64,000 nt of DNA from Klebsiella oxytoca NBRC 105695 (GCF_001598695.1 NZ_BCZK01000003.1:186001-250000), one strand, 5' to 3'. Counted from the stretch's first letter, positions 40,098 through 50,169 are shown. The notes: generated by a model not told the origin, from the sequence alone. Translations and numbers: made by a program.

Positions 40098-41234
40098 ATG
40101 GATCTGCTGATTATTTTAACCTACGTGGCGATAGCCTGGTCGATATTTAAAATATTTAAGATCCCGGTAAATAAATGGACGGTTCCCACCGCGGCGCTGG
40201 GCGGCGTATTAATTGTTAGCGCGCTTATTTTATTAATGAACTACAACCATCCTTATACCTTCACTGCGCAGAAGGCGGTGATTTCTATTCCGATTACCCC
40301 GCAGGTTACCGGAGTGGTCAGCAGCGTTACGGATAAAGCCAATCAACGAGTTAAAAAGGGAGAGGTGCTGTTTACCATCGACCCGACACGTTATCAGGCG
40401 CGGGTCGACAGACTCCAGGCCGATCTTGTGACCGCGCTGCACAGTATCAATACCCTTAAAGCCCAGCTTTCTGAGGCTCAGGCCAACACCACGCGCGTTT
40501 CGGCGGAGCGCGACCGTCTGTATAAGGATTATCAGCGCTACCTGAAAGGAAGCCAGGCGCGGGTTAATCCGTTTTCGGAAAGCGATATCGATAATGCCCG
40601 GCAAAACTACCTCGCCCAGGATGCGATGGTGAAAGGATCGGTGGCGGAGCAGGCGCAAATTCAGAGTCAGCTCGACAGCATGGTTAACGGCGAGCAGTCT
40701 CAGATAGTGAGCCTCCGCGCGCAGCTGGCGGAGGCGAAATATAATCTTGACCAGACCACCGTGCGCGCGCCCAGCGACGGTTATATTACCCAGGTCCTGA
40801 TTCGTCCCGGTACCTATGCCGCCTCGCTGCCTCTGCGGCCGGTGATGGTCTTTATTCCGCAACAGAAACGCCTCATCGTGGCGCAGTTCCGGCAAAATTC
40901 GCTGCTCAGGCTGGAGCAGGGCGACGATGCCGAAGCGGTGTTCAACGCGCTGCCGGGACAGGTCTTTCGCGGCAAACTGGTAAGTATCCTGCCGGTCGTG
41001 CCGGGCGGAACATACCAGGCGCAGGGCACGCTGCAGGCACTGACGGTGACGCCGGGTACCGATGGCGTGCTGGCGACCATTGAGCTGGAGCCCAACGCTG
41101 CCGTCGACGCTCTGCCTGACGGGATCTATGCCCAGGTGGCGGTTTACTCCGATCATTTCACCCACGTTTCGGTGATGCGTAAAGTGCTACTGCGCATGAC
41201 CAGCTGGATGCACTATCTCTATCTGGACCATTAG
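40098..41234 (+). CDS. yibH: HlyD-family membrane fusion protein YibH
   Basis: Periplasmic adaptor-type protein of 378 residues anchored by N-terminal hydrophobic segments (about 1-17 and 27-48). The HlyD/EmrA layout is clear: biotinyl-lipoyl half-motif [20 protein letters not shown] near 75-94, an alpha-helical hairpin at about 105-210, the second half [20 protein letters not shown] near 218-237, and a beta-barrel domain. A matching transporter is not adjacent, unlike emrAB; YibI is the only partner. Substrate unknown. Confidence 0.92.
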   Translation: MDLLIILTYVAIAWSIFKIFKIPVNKWTVPTAALGGVLIVSALILLMNYNHPYTFTAQKAVISIPITPQVTGVVSSVTDKANQRVKKGEVLFTIDPTRYQARVDRLQADLVTALHSINTLKAQLSEAQANTTRVSAERDRLYKDYQRYLKGSQARVNPFSESDIDNARQNYLAQDAMVKGSVAEQAQIQSQLDSMVNGEQSQIVSLRAQLAEAKYNLDQTTVRAPSDGYITQVLIRPGTYAASLPLRPVMVFIPQQKRLIVAQFRQNSLLRLEQGDDAEAVFNALPGQVFRGKLVSILPVVPGGTYQAQGTLQALTVTPGTDGVLATIELEPNAAVDALPDGIYAQVAVYSDHFTHVSVMRKVLLRMTSWMHYLYLDH

Positions 41235-41325
41235 CGGGGTCAGTCTGGCATGGGGTGATTTCTCTCTCTGCTATTTGCCTGCGCCTGCGCCATACTTATT
41301 ACTTTGTTGGCGAAAGGAGCAGGCA

Positions 41326-41934
41326 ATGAAACTGATCGGCAGCTACACCAGTCCCTTTGTGCGCAAAATTTCCGTCATACTGCTGGAAAAAGCGATCCCC
41401 TTTGAGTTCGTCAACGAATTCCCTTACCACGAGACTAACGGCGTGGCGCAGTATAATCCGCTGGGAAAAGTGCCCGCGCTGGTCACCGATGACGGCGACT
41501 GCTGGTACGATTCTCCCATTATTGCTCAATACCTGGAGCTGCTCGGCATCGCCCCGGCTATGCTGCCTGCGGAACCGAAAGCCGCGCTGAAACTGCGTCA
41601 AATTGAGGCGCTGGCTGATGGGGTGATGGAGGCCGCGCAAACTCTGGTACGGGAGAAAGCGCGGCCAGCGGCGCAGCAGTCGGAAAGTGAACTGCTGCGC
41701 CAGCGCGAAAAGGTCGCGCGCGGTCTCGATGCGCTGGAAGGCTATGCGAGTGACGGAACGTTGCGCCCTGATGAGGTTAATCTGGCGACCATCTCCGCAG
41801 CCTGCGCCATCGCTTATCTCAATTTCCGCCGCGTCGCGCCAGGCTGGTGCGCCACCCGACCGAAGCTGGTCCGTCTGGTGGATTCCCTCTTTCAGCGCGC
41901 CAGCTTTGCGCGCACCGAACCGCCGGTGAGTTGA
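41326..41934 (+). CDS. yibF: Glutathione S-transferase-like protein YibF
   Basis: Cytosolic GST-fold protein of 202 residues: thioredoxin-like N-terminal domain ([31 protein letters not shown] with the cis-proline; [12 protein letters not shown] with the glutathione-binding DS pair) and an all-helical C-terminal domain. The start at 41326 follows AAAGGAG. Its substrate is not established. It lies 91 bp after yibH and 95 bp before selA. Confidence 0.95.
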   Translation: MKLIGSYTSPFVRKISVILLEKAIPFEFVNEFPYHETNGVAQYNPLGKVPALVTDDGDCWYDSPIIAQYLELLGIAPAMLPAEPKAALKLRQIEALADGVMEAAQTLVREKARPAAQQSESELLRQREKVARGLDALEGYASDGTLRPDEVNLATISAACAIAYLNFRRVAPGWCATRPKLVRLVDSLFQRASFARTEPPVS

Positions 41935-41991
41935 CCCAGGCAGGTAACAGTTTTCTCGTGAAGGGATTACAATTGCTGCTCATTTGTTGAC

Positions 41992-42014
41992 TCCCTCTCC
42001 CGTCGGGAGGGGGG
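41992..42014 (+). promoter_or_regulatory. G-rich hairpin in the selA leader
   Basis: CTCCC-GTC-GGGAG (41997-42009) is extended outward by TCCCT against GGGGG with G-U pairs, giving up to 10 bp. It ends 15 nt before the selA ATG. The likely ribosome binding site (AGG at 42019-42021) lies just outside the stem, so folding or protein binding here could affect selA initiation. Confidence 0.45.
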
Positions 42015-42029
42015 AAAATAGGCTCATTC

Positions 42030-43418
42030 ATGACTACCGAGATTCGTGCGCTTTATACCCGGCTTCCGGCCATCGACCGTTTACTCCGCGATCCCGCATT
42101 CTCGCCGCTGCTGATGCAATATGGTCACTCCCAGACGGTGGCGCTGCTGCGCCAGATGCTGGACGAGGCGCGGGAAAATATCCGTCAGAACCAGGCGCTG
42201 CCGGGCTGGTGCGATGACTGGATGCAGGAAACGACGAGGCGGCTGGCGCTGACGCAGCAGAGCGCGCTGCGTCCGGTTTTTAACCTGACCGGTACCGTGT
42301 TGCACACCAATCTTGGCCGGGCGATTCAGGCGGAAGCGGCGGTTGAGGCGGTTGCCCGGGCGATGCGCGCGCCGGTGACGCTGGAATACGATCTTGATGA
42401 TGCCGGACGCGGCCACCGCGACCGAGCGCTCGCCGACCTCCTGTGCCGTATCACCGGTGCGGAAGACGCCTGTATCGTCAATAACAACGCGGCGGCGGTA
42501 CTGCTGATGCTGGCGGCGACCGCCGGCGGCAGCGAGGTGGTGGTGTCGCGCGGTGAGCTGGTGGAGATCGGCGGCGCGTTCCGTATTCCTGACGTGATGC
42601 GCCAGGCGGGCTGCGTTCTGCATGAAGTCGGTACCACTAACCGCACCCACGCGAAAGATTATCGTCAGGCGGTGAACGACAATACCGGCCTGCTGATGAA
42701 GGTGCATACCAGCAACTACAGCATTGAGGGCTTCACGAAAGCGGTCGATGAAGCGGAGCTGGCCGAGCTGGGGCGCGAGTTGAATATCCCGGTGGTGGCC
42801 GATCTCGGTAGCGGTTCGCTGGTAGATTTAAGCCAGTACGGCCTTCCGAAAGAGCCGATGCCGCAGGAGATGATTGCCGCAGGCGTCAGCCTGGTGAGCT
42901 TCTCAGGCGATAAACTGCTGGGGGGCCCGCAGGCGGGAATCATCGTCGGCAAAAAATCGCTAATCGCCCGTTTGCAGAGCCATCCGCTCAAGCGCGCCCT
43001 GCGGGCGGATAAAATGACCCTCGCGGCCCTGGAAGCCACGCTGCGCCTCTATCTGCACCCGGAAAAGTTGGCCGCAGAGCTGCCGACTCTACGCCTGCTG
43101 ACTCGTCAGGCGGATGATATTCGTCAGCAGGCCGAACGTATACGAACGGCTCTGGTCGCGCATTATGCTGATTTTGACCTGCGGGTTGAGCCATGCCTGT
43201 CGCAGATCGGCAGCGGCTCGCTGCCGGTGGACCGCTTGCCCAGCGCGGCGTTGACGTTGACTCCGCGCGATGGTCGCGGCAGCCAGCTGGAGGCCCTGGC
43301 GGCACGCTGGCGTCTGCTGTCCGTGCCGGTTATTGGCAGGATCTATGATGGCCGCCTGTGGCTGGACCTGCGCTGTCTTGAGGATGAAACCCGGTTTATG
43401 GAGATGTTACTGAGATGA
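42030..43418 (+). CDS. selA: L-seryl-tRNA(Sec) selenium transferase
   Basis: Decameric PLP enzyme that converts Ser-tRNA(Sec) to selenocysteyl-tRNA using selenophosphate. The 462-residue protein has the N-terminal tRNA-binding helical part, [15 protein letters not shown]-type block (here [15 protein letters not shown] near 88-102), and the PLP-lysine motif [18 protein letters not shown] with Lys near 294. The ATG at 42030 gives the family length. Its stop overlaps the selB ATG by 4 bp. Confidence 0.98.
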   Translation: MTTEIRALYTRLPAIDRLLRDPAFSPLLMQYGHSQTVALLRQMLDEARENIRQNQALPGWCDDWMQETTRRLALTQQSALRPVFNLTGTVLHTNLGRAIQAEAAVEAVARAMRAPVTLEYDLDDAGRGHRDRALADLLCRITGAEDACIVNNNAAAVLLMLAATAGGSEVVVSRGELVEIGGAFRIPDVMRQAGCVLHEVGTTNRTHAKDYRQAVNDNTGLLMKVHTSNYSIEGFTKAVDEAELAELGRELNIPVVADLGSGSLVDLSQYGLPKEPMPQEMIAAGVSLVSFSGDKLLGGPQAGIIVGKKSLIARLQSHPLKRALRADKMTLAALEATLRLYLHPEKLAAELPTLRLLTRQADDIRQQAERIRTALVAHYADFDLRVEPCLSQIGSGSLPVDRLPSAALTLTPRDGRGSQLEALAARWRLLSVPVIGRIYDGRLWLDLRCLEDETRFMEMLLR

Positions 43419-45262
43419 TTATTGCCACCGCCGGACACGTTGATCACGGCAAAACCACGTTGCTGCAGGCGATAACCGGCATCAACGCCGATCGCCTGCC
43501 GGAAGAGAAAGCGCGCGGGATGACAATCGATCTGGGCTACGCCTACTGGCCGCAGCCTGACGGGCGGGTACTGGGGTTTATCGACGTACCCGGTCACGAA
43601 AAGTTTTTGTCCAACATGCTGGCCGGTGTCGGCGGTATCGATCACGCGCTGCTGGTGGTGGCCTGCGATGATGGGGTGATGGCGCAGACGCGCGAACATC
43701 TGGCGATCCTCCAGCTTACCGGGCAGCCGACGTTAACCGTCGCGCTGACCAAAGCTGACCGCGTAGAAGCAACTCGGATCGAGGAGGTAAAGGCGGAAAT
43801 CGATGCGGCGCTGGCGGAGTTCGGCTTTACCGGCGCGACCCTGTTTACCGTCGCGGCGACGGAAGGGCGGGGCATTGACGAGTTGCGCGAGCATCTCCTG
43901 CGCCTTGCCGCGCGCGCGCATCCGCAGCATCAGCGTTTTCGCCTGGCGATCGACCGGGCATTTACCGTCAAAGGCGCGGGGCTGGTGGTTACCGGGACGG
44001 CGCTATCCGGCGAGGTCAACGTTGGCGAGACGCTGTGGCTGACCGGCGTGGATAAACCGATGCGCGTGCGCGGTCTGCACGCGCAAAATCAGCCGGTTGA
44101 GCAGGCCCGAGCCGGCCAGCGTATTGCCCTGAATATTGTCGGCGATGCGCAAAAAGAGGACCTCAATCGCGGCGACTGGCTGCTCTCGGTACAGCCCCCG
44201 GAAGCCTGTGACCGGGTCATTGTCGAGCTCCAGTGCCACACGCCGCTTAGCCAGTGGCAGCCGCTGCATATCCACCACGCCGCCAGCCATATTACCGGCC
44301 GGGTGTCGCTGCTTGAAGGCGCGCTGGCGGAGCTGGTCCTCGATACGCCGCTGCGGCTGGCGGATAATGACCGTCTGGTGCTCCGCGATATTTCCGCGCG
44401 CCTGACGCTCGCCGGTGCGCGAGTGGTTACGCTCAATCCGCCGCGCCGGGGCAAGCGTAAGCCGGAGTATTTACAGTGGCTGCACGCGCTGGCTGCTGCG
44501 CAAAGCGATGACGTCCAGGCGCTGGATATTCACCTTCAGCGCGATGCGGTGCGTCTCGATGATTTCGCCTGGGCGCGTCAGCTCAGTAGCGATGGCCTCA
44601 ACGCCCTGATTAACCGCCCTGACTATCTACAGGCGGGAAAGAGCCTGTTGAGCGCCCCGCTCGCCGCTCGCTGGCAGCGCAAGCTGCTTGAAGCCCTCGC
44701 GCGCTATCACGATCAGCATCGCGATGAGCCGGGACCGGGCCGCGAACGGCTGCGGCGTATTGCGCTGCCGATGGAAGATGAAGCGCTGGTGCTGCTGCTG
44801 ATTGAGCAAATGCGAGAAAGCGGTATTGTTCATAGCCACCACGGCTGGCTGCATCTGCCGGAACATAAAGCGGGCTTTACCGACGAGCAGCAGGCCATCT
44901 GGCAGCGGGTCGCCGGGCTGTTTGCCGATGAGCCCTGGTGGGTTCGCGATCTGGCGCGGGAAGCCTGCGTGGAAGAGTCGTTAATGCGTGCGGTGCTTCG
45001 CCAGGCGGCGCAGCAGGGGATGATTACCGCGATCGTCAAAGATCGCTACTATCGCAACGATCGGATCGTGGAGTTTGCCAAAATGATCCGTGAACTGGAT
45101 CTGGAAAGGGGTTCAACCTGCGCGGCGGATTTCCGCGATACGCTGAACGTCGGGCGCAAGCTGGCGATTCAGATCCTCGAGTATTTTGACCGCATCGGTT
45201 TTACTCGCCGTCGCGGTAACGACCATATTCTTCGGGATAAGGCATTGTTCATAAAAGAATAA
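43415..45262 (+). CDS. selB: Selenocysteine-specific elongation factor SelB
   Basis: GTPase that delivers selenocysteyl-tRNA to UGA codons marked by an mRNA hairpin. The 615-residue protein starts [20 protein letters not shown] (G1 motif), with [12 protein letters not shown] near 54-65 (G3) and LTKADR near 111-116 (G4). EF-Tu-like domains II and III follow, and the last 250 residues form the winged-helix repeats that bind the SECIS hairpin. Coupled to selA. Confidence 0.98.
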   Translation: MIIATAGHVDHGKTTLLQAITGINADRLPEEKARGMTIDLGYAYWPQPDGRVLGFIDVPGHEKFLSNMLAGVGGIDHALLVVACDDGVMAQTREHLAILQLTGQPTLTVALTKADRVEATRIEEVKAEIDAALAEFGFTGATLFTVAATEGRGIDELREHLLRLAARAHPQHQRFRLAIDRAFTVKGAGLVVTGTALSGEVNVGETLWLTGVDKPMRVRGLHAQNQPVEQARAGQRIALNIVGDAQKEDLNRGDWLLSVQPPEACDRVIVELQCHTPLSQWQPLHIHHAASHITGRVSLLEGALAELVLDTPLRLADNDRLVLRDISARLTLAGARVVTLNPPRRGKRKPEYLQWLHALAAAQSDDVQALDIHLQRDAVRLDDFAWARQLSSDGLNALINRPDYLQAGKSLLSAPLAARWQRKLLEALARYHDQHRDEPGPGRERLRRIALPMEDEALVLLLIEQMRESGIVHSHHGWLHLPEHKAGFTDEQQAIWQRVAGLFADEPWWVRDLAREACVEESLMRAVLRQAAQQGMITAIVKDRYYRNDRIVEFAKMIRELDLERGSTCAADFRDTLNVGRKLAIQILEYFDRIGFTRRRGNDHILRDKALFIKE

Positions 45263-45267
45263 ACAGA

Positions 45268-45330
45268 AGTTGCCGGAGGCGCCTGGCCGGGCTATCAGGT
45301 CTGGTCTGATGGCCCGGGCAGCGGGTTGCA
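45268..45330. repeat. Degenerate REP pair after selB
   Basis: GTTGCCGGAGGCGCCTGGCC-GGGCTAT and ATGGCCCGGGCAGCGGGTTG face each other in the gap between the converging selB and the small membrane-protein gene. More degenerate than the copies at 29738 and 34330. Confidence 0.55.
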
Positions 45331-45654
45331 TTAACCCCGATCGGTGGAAGAGATGCGCAGAGTCAGCGGGCGAAACTGGCCGTAAATCCATAATCCGAGC
45401 CAGGCCAGGCTGCCGACGATGCCGGTCAACACCAGCGCCAGGATGAAGCAGAAGATCGGGCTGATAATAATCGCGCTGAAGCCATGGACAGCTTCTCCGT
45501 TCCAGCGCAGCGTCAGTAAATTGACGCCAACCGCCGCGAGAATGCCGTTTAAAAGGCCGAGCGGCACTAATGAGCAGGTCAGGCCGATAAGCAGGATTTT
45601 ATAAATACTGCCCGCGCTCATTTTTTTTAAAGAAACGGTAATGAATTCATCCAT
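45331..45654 (-). CDS. Small membrane protein of unknown function
   Basis: Predicted inner-membrane protein of 107 residues with two or three hydrophobic segments: IYKILLIGLTCSLVPLGLLN near 17-36, the segment around AIIISPIFCFILALVLTGIV near 61-80, and GSLAWLGLWIYGQF near 81-94. The N-terminus is short and charged and the C-terminus basic. I do not recognise it and give no function. The start ATG at 45654 has AAAGAAACGG upstream at poor spacing; Met12 is an alternative. It lies alone between converging selB and the plaR remnant. Confidence 0.65.
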   Translation of the reverse strand: MDEFITVSLKKMSAGSIYKILLIGLTCSLVPLGLLNGILAAVGVNLLTLRWNGEAVHGFSAIIISPIFCFILALVLTGIVGSLAWLGLWIYGQFRPLTLRISSTDRG

Positions 45655-45845
45655 AAATCAAAAGATCCTGTTCTAAAACACCGGGAGACATGACGTCGCT
45701 TGCGCCATCAGACGCCCGCTAGCAGCGGGGGGCGGGAGAAAGTATGTGGCCTGGGAGCGAGGGGGGTCAATCTGAAAATAGCCCGCTTATTGCTGCTTCT
45801 GAGTTCGTTTCTCTGTTGTTACCCTGATTTGCACTGCGCCCTGAA

Positions 45846-45935
45846 ATGGCGGGAGAGAAGCGTTTACTCAAACCGCTGCGCGAGACGGCAGAGGCGATTT
45901 CTCGCGAACTGGGCTTTTCCGTGCGGGAAGGCTAA
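45846..45935 (+). pseudogene. 3' remnant of the IclR-family regulator yiaJ (plaR)
   Basis: The frame ATG (45846) to TAA (45935) encodes 29 residues whose core, EKRLLKPLRETAEAISRELG, closely matches the extreme C-terminus of E. coli YiaJ/PlaR, as I recall that sequence. In E. coli yiaJ lies directly beside ysaA in this orientation, so position agrees. Upstream the frame meets a TGA at 45825-45827 and no more of the gene can be seen; the roughly 190 bp between 45655 and 45845 resemble nothing I know. The rest of yiaJ and the yiaK-S operon are missing between here and selB. Whether the 29-residue frame is translated is unknown. Confidence 0.75.
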
Positions 45936-46053
45936 GGCAGATGACCTAATTGTCCCGGGCTTCTGAGAGAAAACGCCGCTGACTCCATTCAGGATCAAGG
46001 CGCGGAAGCGGCTTTTTCTGGCACTCTGCATTTTTATCCCTAATGGAGCAAGG

Positions 46054-46542
46054 ATGAACCGGTTTATTATCGCGGATGCGCAAAAGTGCATCGGCTGCCG
46101 TACCTGTGAAGTCGCCTGCGTGGTGTCCCATCAGCAGAATCAGGATTGTTCTGGCGTATCCGCTACGCGCTTTGCACCGCGGATCCGCGTGGTAAAGAAT
46201 GATGAACTTTCGACGGCGACGTTGTGCCGCCAGTGTGAAGATGCGCCCTGCGCCAACGTCTGCCCCGAGGGCGCTATCCGCCGAGAAAATTCGGTCTGGC
46301 GCGTGGATCAGCGCCGCTGTATTGGGTGCAAAAGCTGCATGGTGGCGTGCCCCTATGGCGCGATGACGGTGATGCGGGTGGAGGAGGGCGTACAGGCGCT
46401 GAAGTGCGATTTGTGCAGCCATCGTGAAGAGGGCCCGGCCTGCGTGGCGGCATGCCCGACGCAGGCGCTACGCTGCATAGAGCCCATGGAGCTGGAAAGA
46501 ATAGCCGCTGAACGTCGCCAGCGGATGGCGCTGGCGATGTAG
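46054..46542 (+). CDS. ysaA: Four-cluster 4Fe-4S ferredoxin-type protein YsaA (HydN-like)
   Basis: Electron-transfer protein of 162 residues with four cysteine groups for 4Fe-4S clusters: CIGCRTCEVAC (about 12-22), CRQCEDAPCANVCP (about 59-72), CIGCKSCMVACP (about 89-100) and CDLC...GPACVAACP (about 120-138). It resembles the HydN/DmsB family of small iron-sulfur subunits. Its redox partner is not encoded nearby. The ATG follows GGAGCAAGG. It converges on avtA. Confidence 0.93.
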   Translation: MNRFIIADAQKCIGCRTCEVACVVSHQQNQDCSGVSATRFAPRIRVVKNDELSTATLCRQCEDAPCANVCPEGAIRRENSVWRVDQRRCIGCKSCMVACPYGAMTVMRVEEGVQALKCDLCSHREEGPACVAACPTQALRCIEPMELERIAAERRQRMALAM

Positions 46543-46551
46543 CGTATTTCT

Positions 46552-46583
46552 CGTAGACGGCGCTACGCGCCTGTCGGGGCTAC
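46552..46583. repeat. Single REP-like unit after ysaA
   Basis: CGTAGACGGCGCTACGCGCC-TGTCGGGGCTAC resembles one arm of the REP pairs elsewhere in the window (compare GTAGCCCGGACAGGCGCTAC at 29789). It lies in the 84-bp gap between the converging ysaA and avtA. Confidence 0.45.
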
Positions 46584-46626
46584 TGATCGGCAGACGATGG
46601 TGGCCCCGCCGGTCTGCTGATGCACA

Positions 46627-47883
46627 TTACGCGTCCTGTTCGCTCCATGCGCGTTCAACTTCTTCGGCGAGAATCTTCACGCCCGCTTCAATCTTCTCCG
46701 GATCCGGCACGTAGTTCATGCGCATGCACTGATGCGTGTGCGGCCACGGCTTATCCAGCCCCGGGAAGAAATAGTCGCCTGGCACCATCAGGACGCCGCG
46801 CTTTTTCAGGCGCTGGTACAGCAGCTCGGTAGATATCGGCAAATCTTTAAACCACAGCCAGAGGAAAATGGCCCCTTCCGGCTTATGAATCAAGCAGCGA
46901 TCTTCCGGCAGGTAGCGGCGAATAATAGCGATAGTCTCCTGAACGCGCTGGTAGTAGAACGGCTTAATCACCGTTTCCGACAGGCGCAGCAGGTCGTTGC
47001 GTTTAATCATCTCGCACATCATGGCCGGCCCCATTCCACCGGGGGCGAGGCTGATAATGCCGTTCATATTGCTGATGGCGGTGATGATTTTTTCGTTAGC
47101 GATGATAATCCCGCAGCGGCTGCCCGGCAGGCCAAGCTTGGAGAGGCTCATGCACAGGACGATATTCGGATTCCACAGCGGTCGGGCGTCGCTGAAAATA
47201 ATGCCCGGGAACGGAACGCCGTAGGCATTATCGATAACCAACGGGATGCCGTGCTGATTGGCCAGCGCATCGAGCTTGATCAGCTCATCATCGGTGATCA
47301 CGTTACCGGTTGGGTTGGTGGGACGGGAAACGCAGATCATTCCCGTTTCGTCCGTCACCTGCAAATGTTCGAAATCCACATGGTATTTAAACTGGCCTTC
47401 CGGCAGCAGTTCAATGTTCGGGCGAGTGGCGACAAACAGCTCTTCTTCGAGGCCGGAGTCGGCGTAGCCGATATACTCAGGCGTCAATGGAAACAGCACT
47501 TTACGCGTGGTTCCATCCGCGCGACGTCCTGCGAAGAGGTTAAACAAGTAGAAAAACGCGCTCTGACTGCCGTTTGTCAGTGCAATATTCTGCGGCTCGA
47601 TCTCCCAACCCAGTTCATCACGCAGCATTTGCGCCAGCAGGGTCAGCAGCTCGCTTTTACCCTGCGGGCCGTCATAATTGCAAAGCGCATCAAGGGCTTT
47701 GCCGTTATTCAGCATGTCGCTCAGCAGGCTGTGGAAGTAATCATTCATTTCCGGAATCTGTGCGGGATTGCCGCCGCCCAGCATGATGGCGCCTGGCGTA
47801 CGCAGGCCGTCATTGAGGTCTTCCATCAAGCGGGTGATGCCCGAATGACGGGTAAATTTGTCGCCAAAAAGTGAAAATGTCAT
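46627..47883 (-). CDS. avtA: Valine-pyruvate aminotransferase (transaminase C)
   Basis: PLP enzyme that makes valine from 2-ketoisovalerate with alanine (or 2-aminobutyrate) as amino donor. The 418-residue fold-type I protein begins MTFSLFGDKFTRHSGI, with NYDGPQGKSELLTLLAQML near 68-86, TNPTGNVITDDELIKLDALA near 190-209, and the PLP-lysine motif SLSKLGLPGSRCG with Lys near 248. The leader (47884-48057) shows no obvious attenuator, although E. coli avtA responds to alanine and leucine. Confidence 0.97.
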   Translation of the reverse strand: MTFSLFGDKFTRHSGITRLMEDLNDGLRTPGAIMLGGGNPAQIPEMNDYFHSLLSDMLNNGKALDALCNYDGPQGKSELLTLLAQMLRDELGWEIEPQNIALTNGSQSAFFYLFNLFAGRRADGTTRKVLFPLTPEYIGYADSGLEEELFVATRPNIELLPEGQFKYHVDFEHLQVTDETGMICVSRPTNPTGNVITDDELIKLDALANQHGIPLVIDNAYGVPFPGIIFSDARPLWNPNIVLCMSLSKLGLPGSRCGIIIANEKIITAISNMNGIISLAPGGMGPAMMCEMIKRNDLLRLSETVIKPFYYQRVQETIAIIRRYLPEDRCLIHKPEGAIFLWLWFKDLPISTELLYQRLKKRGVLMVPGDYFFPGLDKPWPHTHQCMRMNYVPDPEKIEAGVKILAEEVERAWSEQDA

Positions 47884-48015
47884 CGCGATTAGTCTGTCGG
47901 TATCCCAGGAAAGTGGGTAACCATAACGCCAGCGCAGACAGGGTGCAAATCGAGGTATCAGGAAGATAATTCGTTTTTATGCTTTGAGGTAGATGATTTT
48001 TGGTCGTTTATCCTG

Positions 48016-48044
48016 AAAAGGCTCCCGCGATCGCCGGGGGAGCC
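48016..48044 (-). terminator. Intrinsic terminator after malS
   Basis: Read leftward: GGCTCCC...GGGAGCC stem (48020-48044) followed by TTTT. It lies 14 bp after the malS stop. Confidence 0.75.
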
Positions 48045-48057
48045 GCTCATCAAAAAG

Positions 48058-50088
48058 CTACTGCTGTCCTGCCCACACCACCATGACTTTGTCATCACCG
48101 CTCTCGCGGATAAAGCCGTAGCCTGTCGCCATCGATAGCGTGGTTTGTTTACCCATACCAATGGCCGGATGACGGGCGCGGAACTGGCCCAGTTTCTCCC
48201 AGTGAGTCACGCTGCGCGCGGCTTTGCCGTTGATGTCCTGCCAGTTCATATCTGAACGCGTTCCCTGAAGCGGGTCGGAGCCGGTCGGACCGAATGGCCG
48301 TGAGGATTCATCGCCGTAGTAGATCTGCACTGCGCCAGGCGCAAGCAGCAGCAGTTCCGCCGCCTTGCTACCGCCTTCACGGAACAGGCTGGTATCGTGC
48401 GAAGAGAGGTAGCTTAAGACGTTGAAACCCTGGAGCTTCTCCGCCATTTGTTGCCAGGTCAGATCCATATTGGCCAGGCAGCTTGTCGCTTTTGCTGCCT
48501 GATCCTGATAATCAAAGTTCAGCATGGCATCAAAGCCGTGACGATAGTAGTCGCTCTGCATCACGCCGTGGCCCCAGGCTTCGCCGGTCATCCAGAACGG
48601 GGCGTTATCCAGCGCTTTATCCGGATTGGCTTTTTTCCATTCCGCCAGCGCTTCACTGGCCTGGGTTTTTAGCTGCAGCCAGGCCGCCTGCTCGACGTGT
48701 TTGGCGGTATCAACCCGGAAACCGTCGATGCCATAATCGCGTACCCATTGGCTCAGCCAGTGGGTCAAATAATCGCGCGGCGTGTAGCCGGGGATCGCTT
48801 TAGCGGCGGTATCCGGCTTATGGCGATAGAAGTTCGGCAAGCCGGAGGGCTCCGTGGATTCGGTTTTCAGATCCGGCAGGAAGGCCAGCGACATGGTCAG
48901 ATCGTCAAAGCCGGGGTTGTCGTAATCGCCGATATCGGTGCGGATCCATTTTTTACCCCACCATTTCTCCCATCCGGCTTTGTCGCTGAAGTTAATGTAG
49001 TCGTTAAAACTGTGCCAGCTCTGTCCCGCGCGAGGCTTCCAGTCGGTCCAGCGCTCTCCGAGCGTCTTTTTCAGTTCGTCACCCTGGATGTACAGCGAGC
49101 CAAACTGAAACTCCTGCATATCGGCCAGGGTCGCGTAGCCGGTATGGTTCATCACCACGTCGAACAGAATGCGAATCCCGCGCTTGTGGGCCTCGTCTAC
49201 GAGACGGCGCAAATCGTCTTCCGTCCCCATATTGGCATCCAGCTTAGTCCAGTCCTGGGTGTAGTAGCCGTGATAGGCATAATGCGGGAAATCACCTTTC
49301 GTACCGCCGCCGACCCAGCCGTGGATTTGCTCCAGCGGAGAACTGATCCAGAGCGCGTTAACGCCGAGCTGCTGGATGTAATCAAGTTTGCTGGTCAGGC
49401 CCTGCAGGTCGCCGCCGTGGAAGGTGCCGATTTCCTGCATGCCGTCTTTGCGGCGGCCATAGCTATTGTCGTTGGCCGGGTTGCCGTTAACAAAGCGATC
49501 GGTCAGAACGAAATAGACGGTGGCGTTGTGCCAGTTGAACGGCGCGGCGGATTCGGTTTCCGCGCGCTCAAGCAGCAGAAGACCATTGCTGTTAAACGCC
49601 GGCTGGAGGGTAATTTTACCGCCGCTGACGGTCGCGATATTGCCGCTGTAAAAGTCGCGAACTTTACTGCCTTCGGCAAAGGATTTACTGACGTCAATGG
49701 TCAGCGGCTTGCCATCCCATTTCGGACACTGCTTGATCTGCGGCGCGGCGGCAGCGGACTGTTTCTCCTCAAGGGAGACCATCAGGGTTGGCGTACCCGA
49801 ACGGGTGTCCACTTCCAGGGTATAGCGCCCGTCGCGAAAGATGCGCCACTGCGGCACCGGGTCGCGACAGGGTTCCATCGACAGCATCTGGTTGAGCTTG
49901 ATCATGCCAGCGGGCTGCCAGCACTGTTGGTCAAAATTAATTCGCAGCGGGCGCGTACCCTTTGCTACCTCGTTTTGACTGATAAATCTGCCGGTGCCCT
50001 CTTCGGTGAAGGCGGGGAAGTCTGCGGTAGTCCAGGCGGCGAAGGCCATCCCAGGCAACAGCAGCGACGCAAGCGCAGCGAGTTTCAT
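48058..50088 (-). CDS. malS: Periplasmic alpha-amylase MalS
   Basis: Exported endo-alpha-amylase that trims longer maltodextrins for uptake by the maltose system. The 676-residue GH13 protein has a signal peptide (MKLAALASLLLPGMAFA, about 17) and catalytic residues in DGFRVDTAKH (Asp near 460), TGEAWG (Glu near 503) and LSSHDTS (Asp near 565). The N-terminal region (about 18-180), before the barrel, is the extension typical of MalS. Cysteines near 55, 76 and 140 fit periplasmic disulfides. Probable MalT boxes lie 55-90 bp upstream. Confidence 0.97.
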   Translation of the reverse strand: MKLAALASLLLPGMAFAAWTTADFPAFTEEGTGRFISQNEVAKGTRPLRINFDQQCWQPAGMIKLNQMLSMEPCRDPVPQWRIFRDGRYTLEVDTRSGTPTLMVSLEEKQSAAAAPQIKQCPKWDGKPLTIDVSKSFAEGSKVRDFYSGNIATVSGGKITLQPAFNSNGLLLLERAETESAAPFNWHNATVYFVLTDRFVNGNPANDNSYGRRKDGMQEIGTFHGGDLQGLTSKLDYIQQLGVNALWISSPLEQIHGWVGGGTKGDFPHYAYHGYYTQDWTKLDANMGTEDDLRRLVDEAHKRGIRILFDVVMNHTGYATLADMQEFQFGSLYIQGDELKKTLGERWTDWKPRAGQSWHSFNDYINFSDKAGWEKWWGKKWIRTDIGDYDNPGFDDLTMSLAFLPDLKTESTEPSGLPNFYRHKPDTAAKAIPGYTPRDYLTHWLSQWVRDYGIDGFRVDTAKHVEQAAWLQLKTQASEALAEWKKANPDKALDNAPFWMTGEAWGHGVMQSDYYRHGFDAMLNFDYQDQAAKATSCLANMDLTWQQMAEKLQGFNVLSYLSSHDTSLFREGGSKAAELLLLAPGAVQIYYGDESSRPFGPTGSDPLQGTRSDMNWQDINGKAARSVTHWEKLGQFRARHPAIGMGKQTTLSMATGYGFIRESGDDKVMVVWAGQQ

Positions 50089-50143
50089 TGCGGAGTCCTG
50101 TAGGCGGTGTTTTGTTCAGTTTGCGCGTCTACCCGCCTGATGA

Positions 50144-50153
50144 ACTCATCCCG
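50144..50153 (-). promoter_or_regulatory. Candidate MalT box, malS-bax region
   Basis: CGGGATGAGT on the minus strand, 8 of 10 matches to the MalT consensus GGGGATGAGG, 56 bp upstream of malS and oriented towards it. Confidence 0.5.
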
Positions 50154-50169
50154 GCCGCGCTTTTCCAGG

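Noticed and set aside
46732-47874. Open frame of 380 codons antisense to avtA
   Set aside because: Fully contained opposite avtA with no independent evidence of coding.
48697-50103. Open frame of 468 codons antisense to malS
   Set aside because: Same reason: it mirrors malS codon structure, has no plausible ribosome binding site and no recognisable motif.
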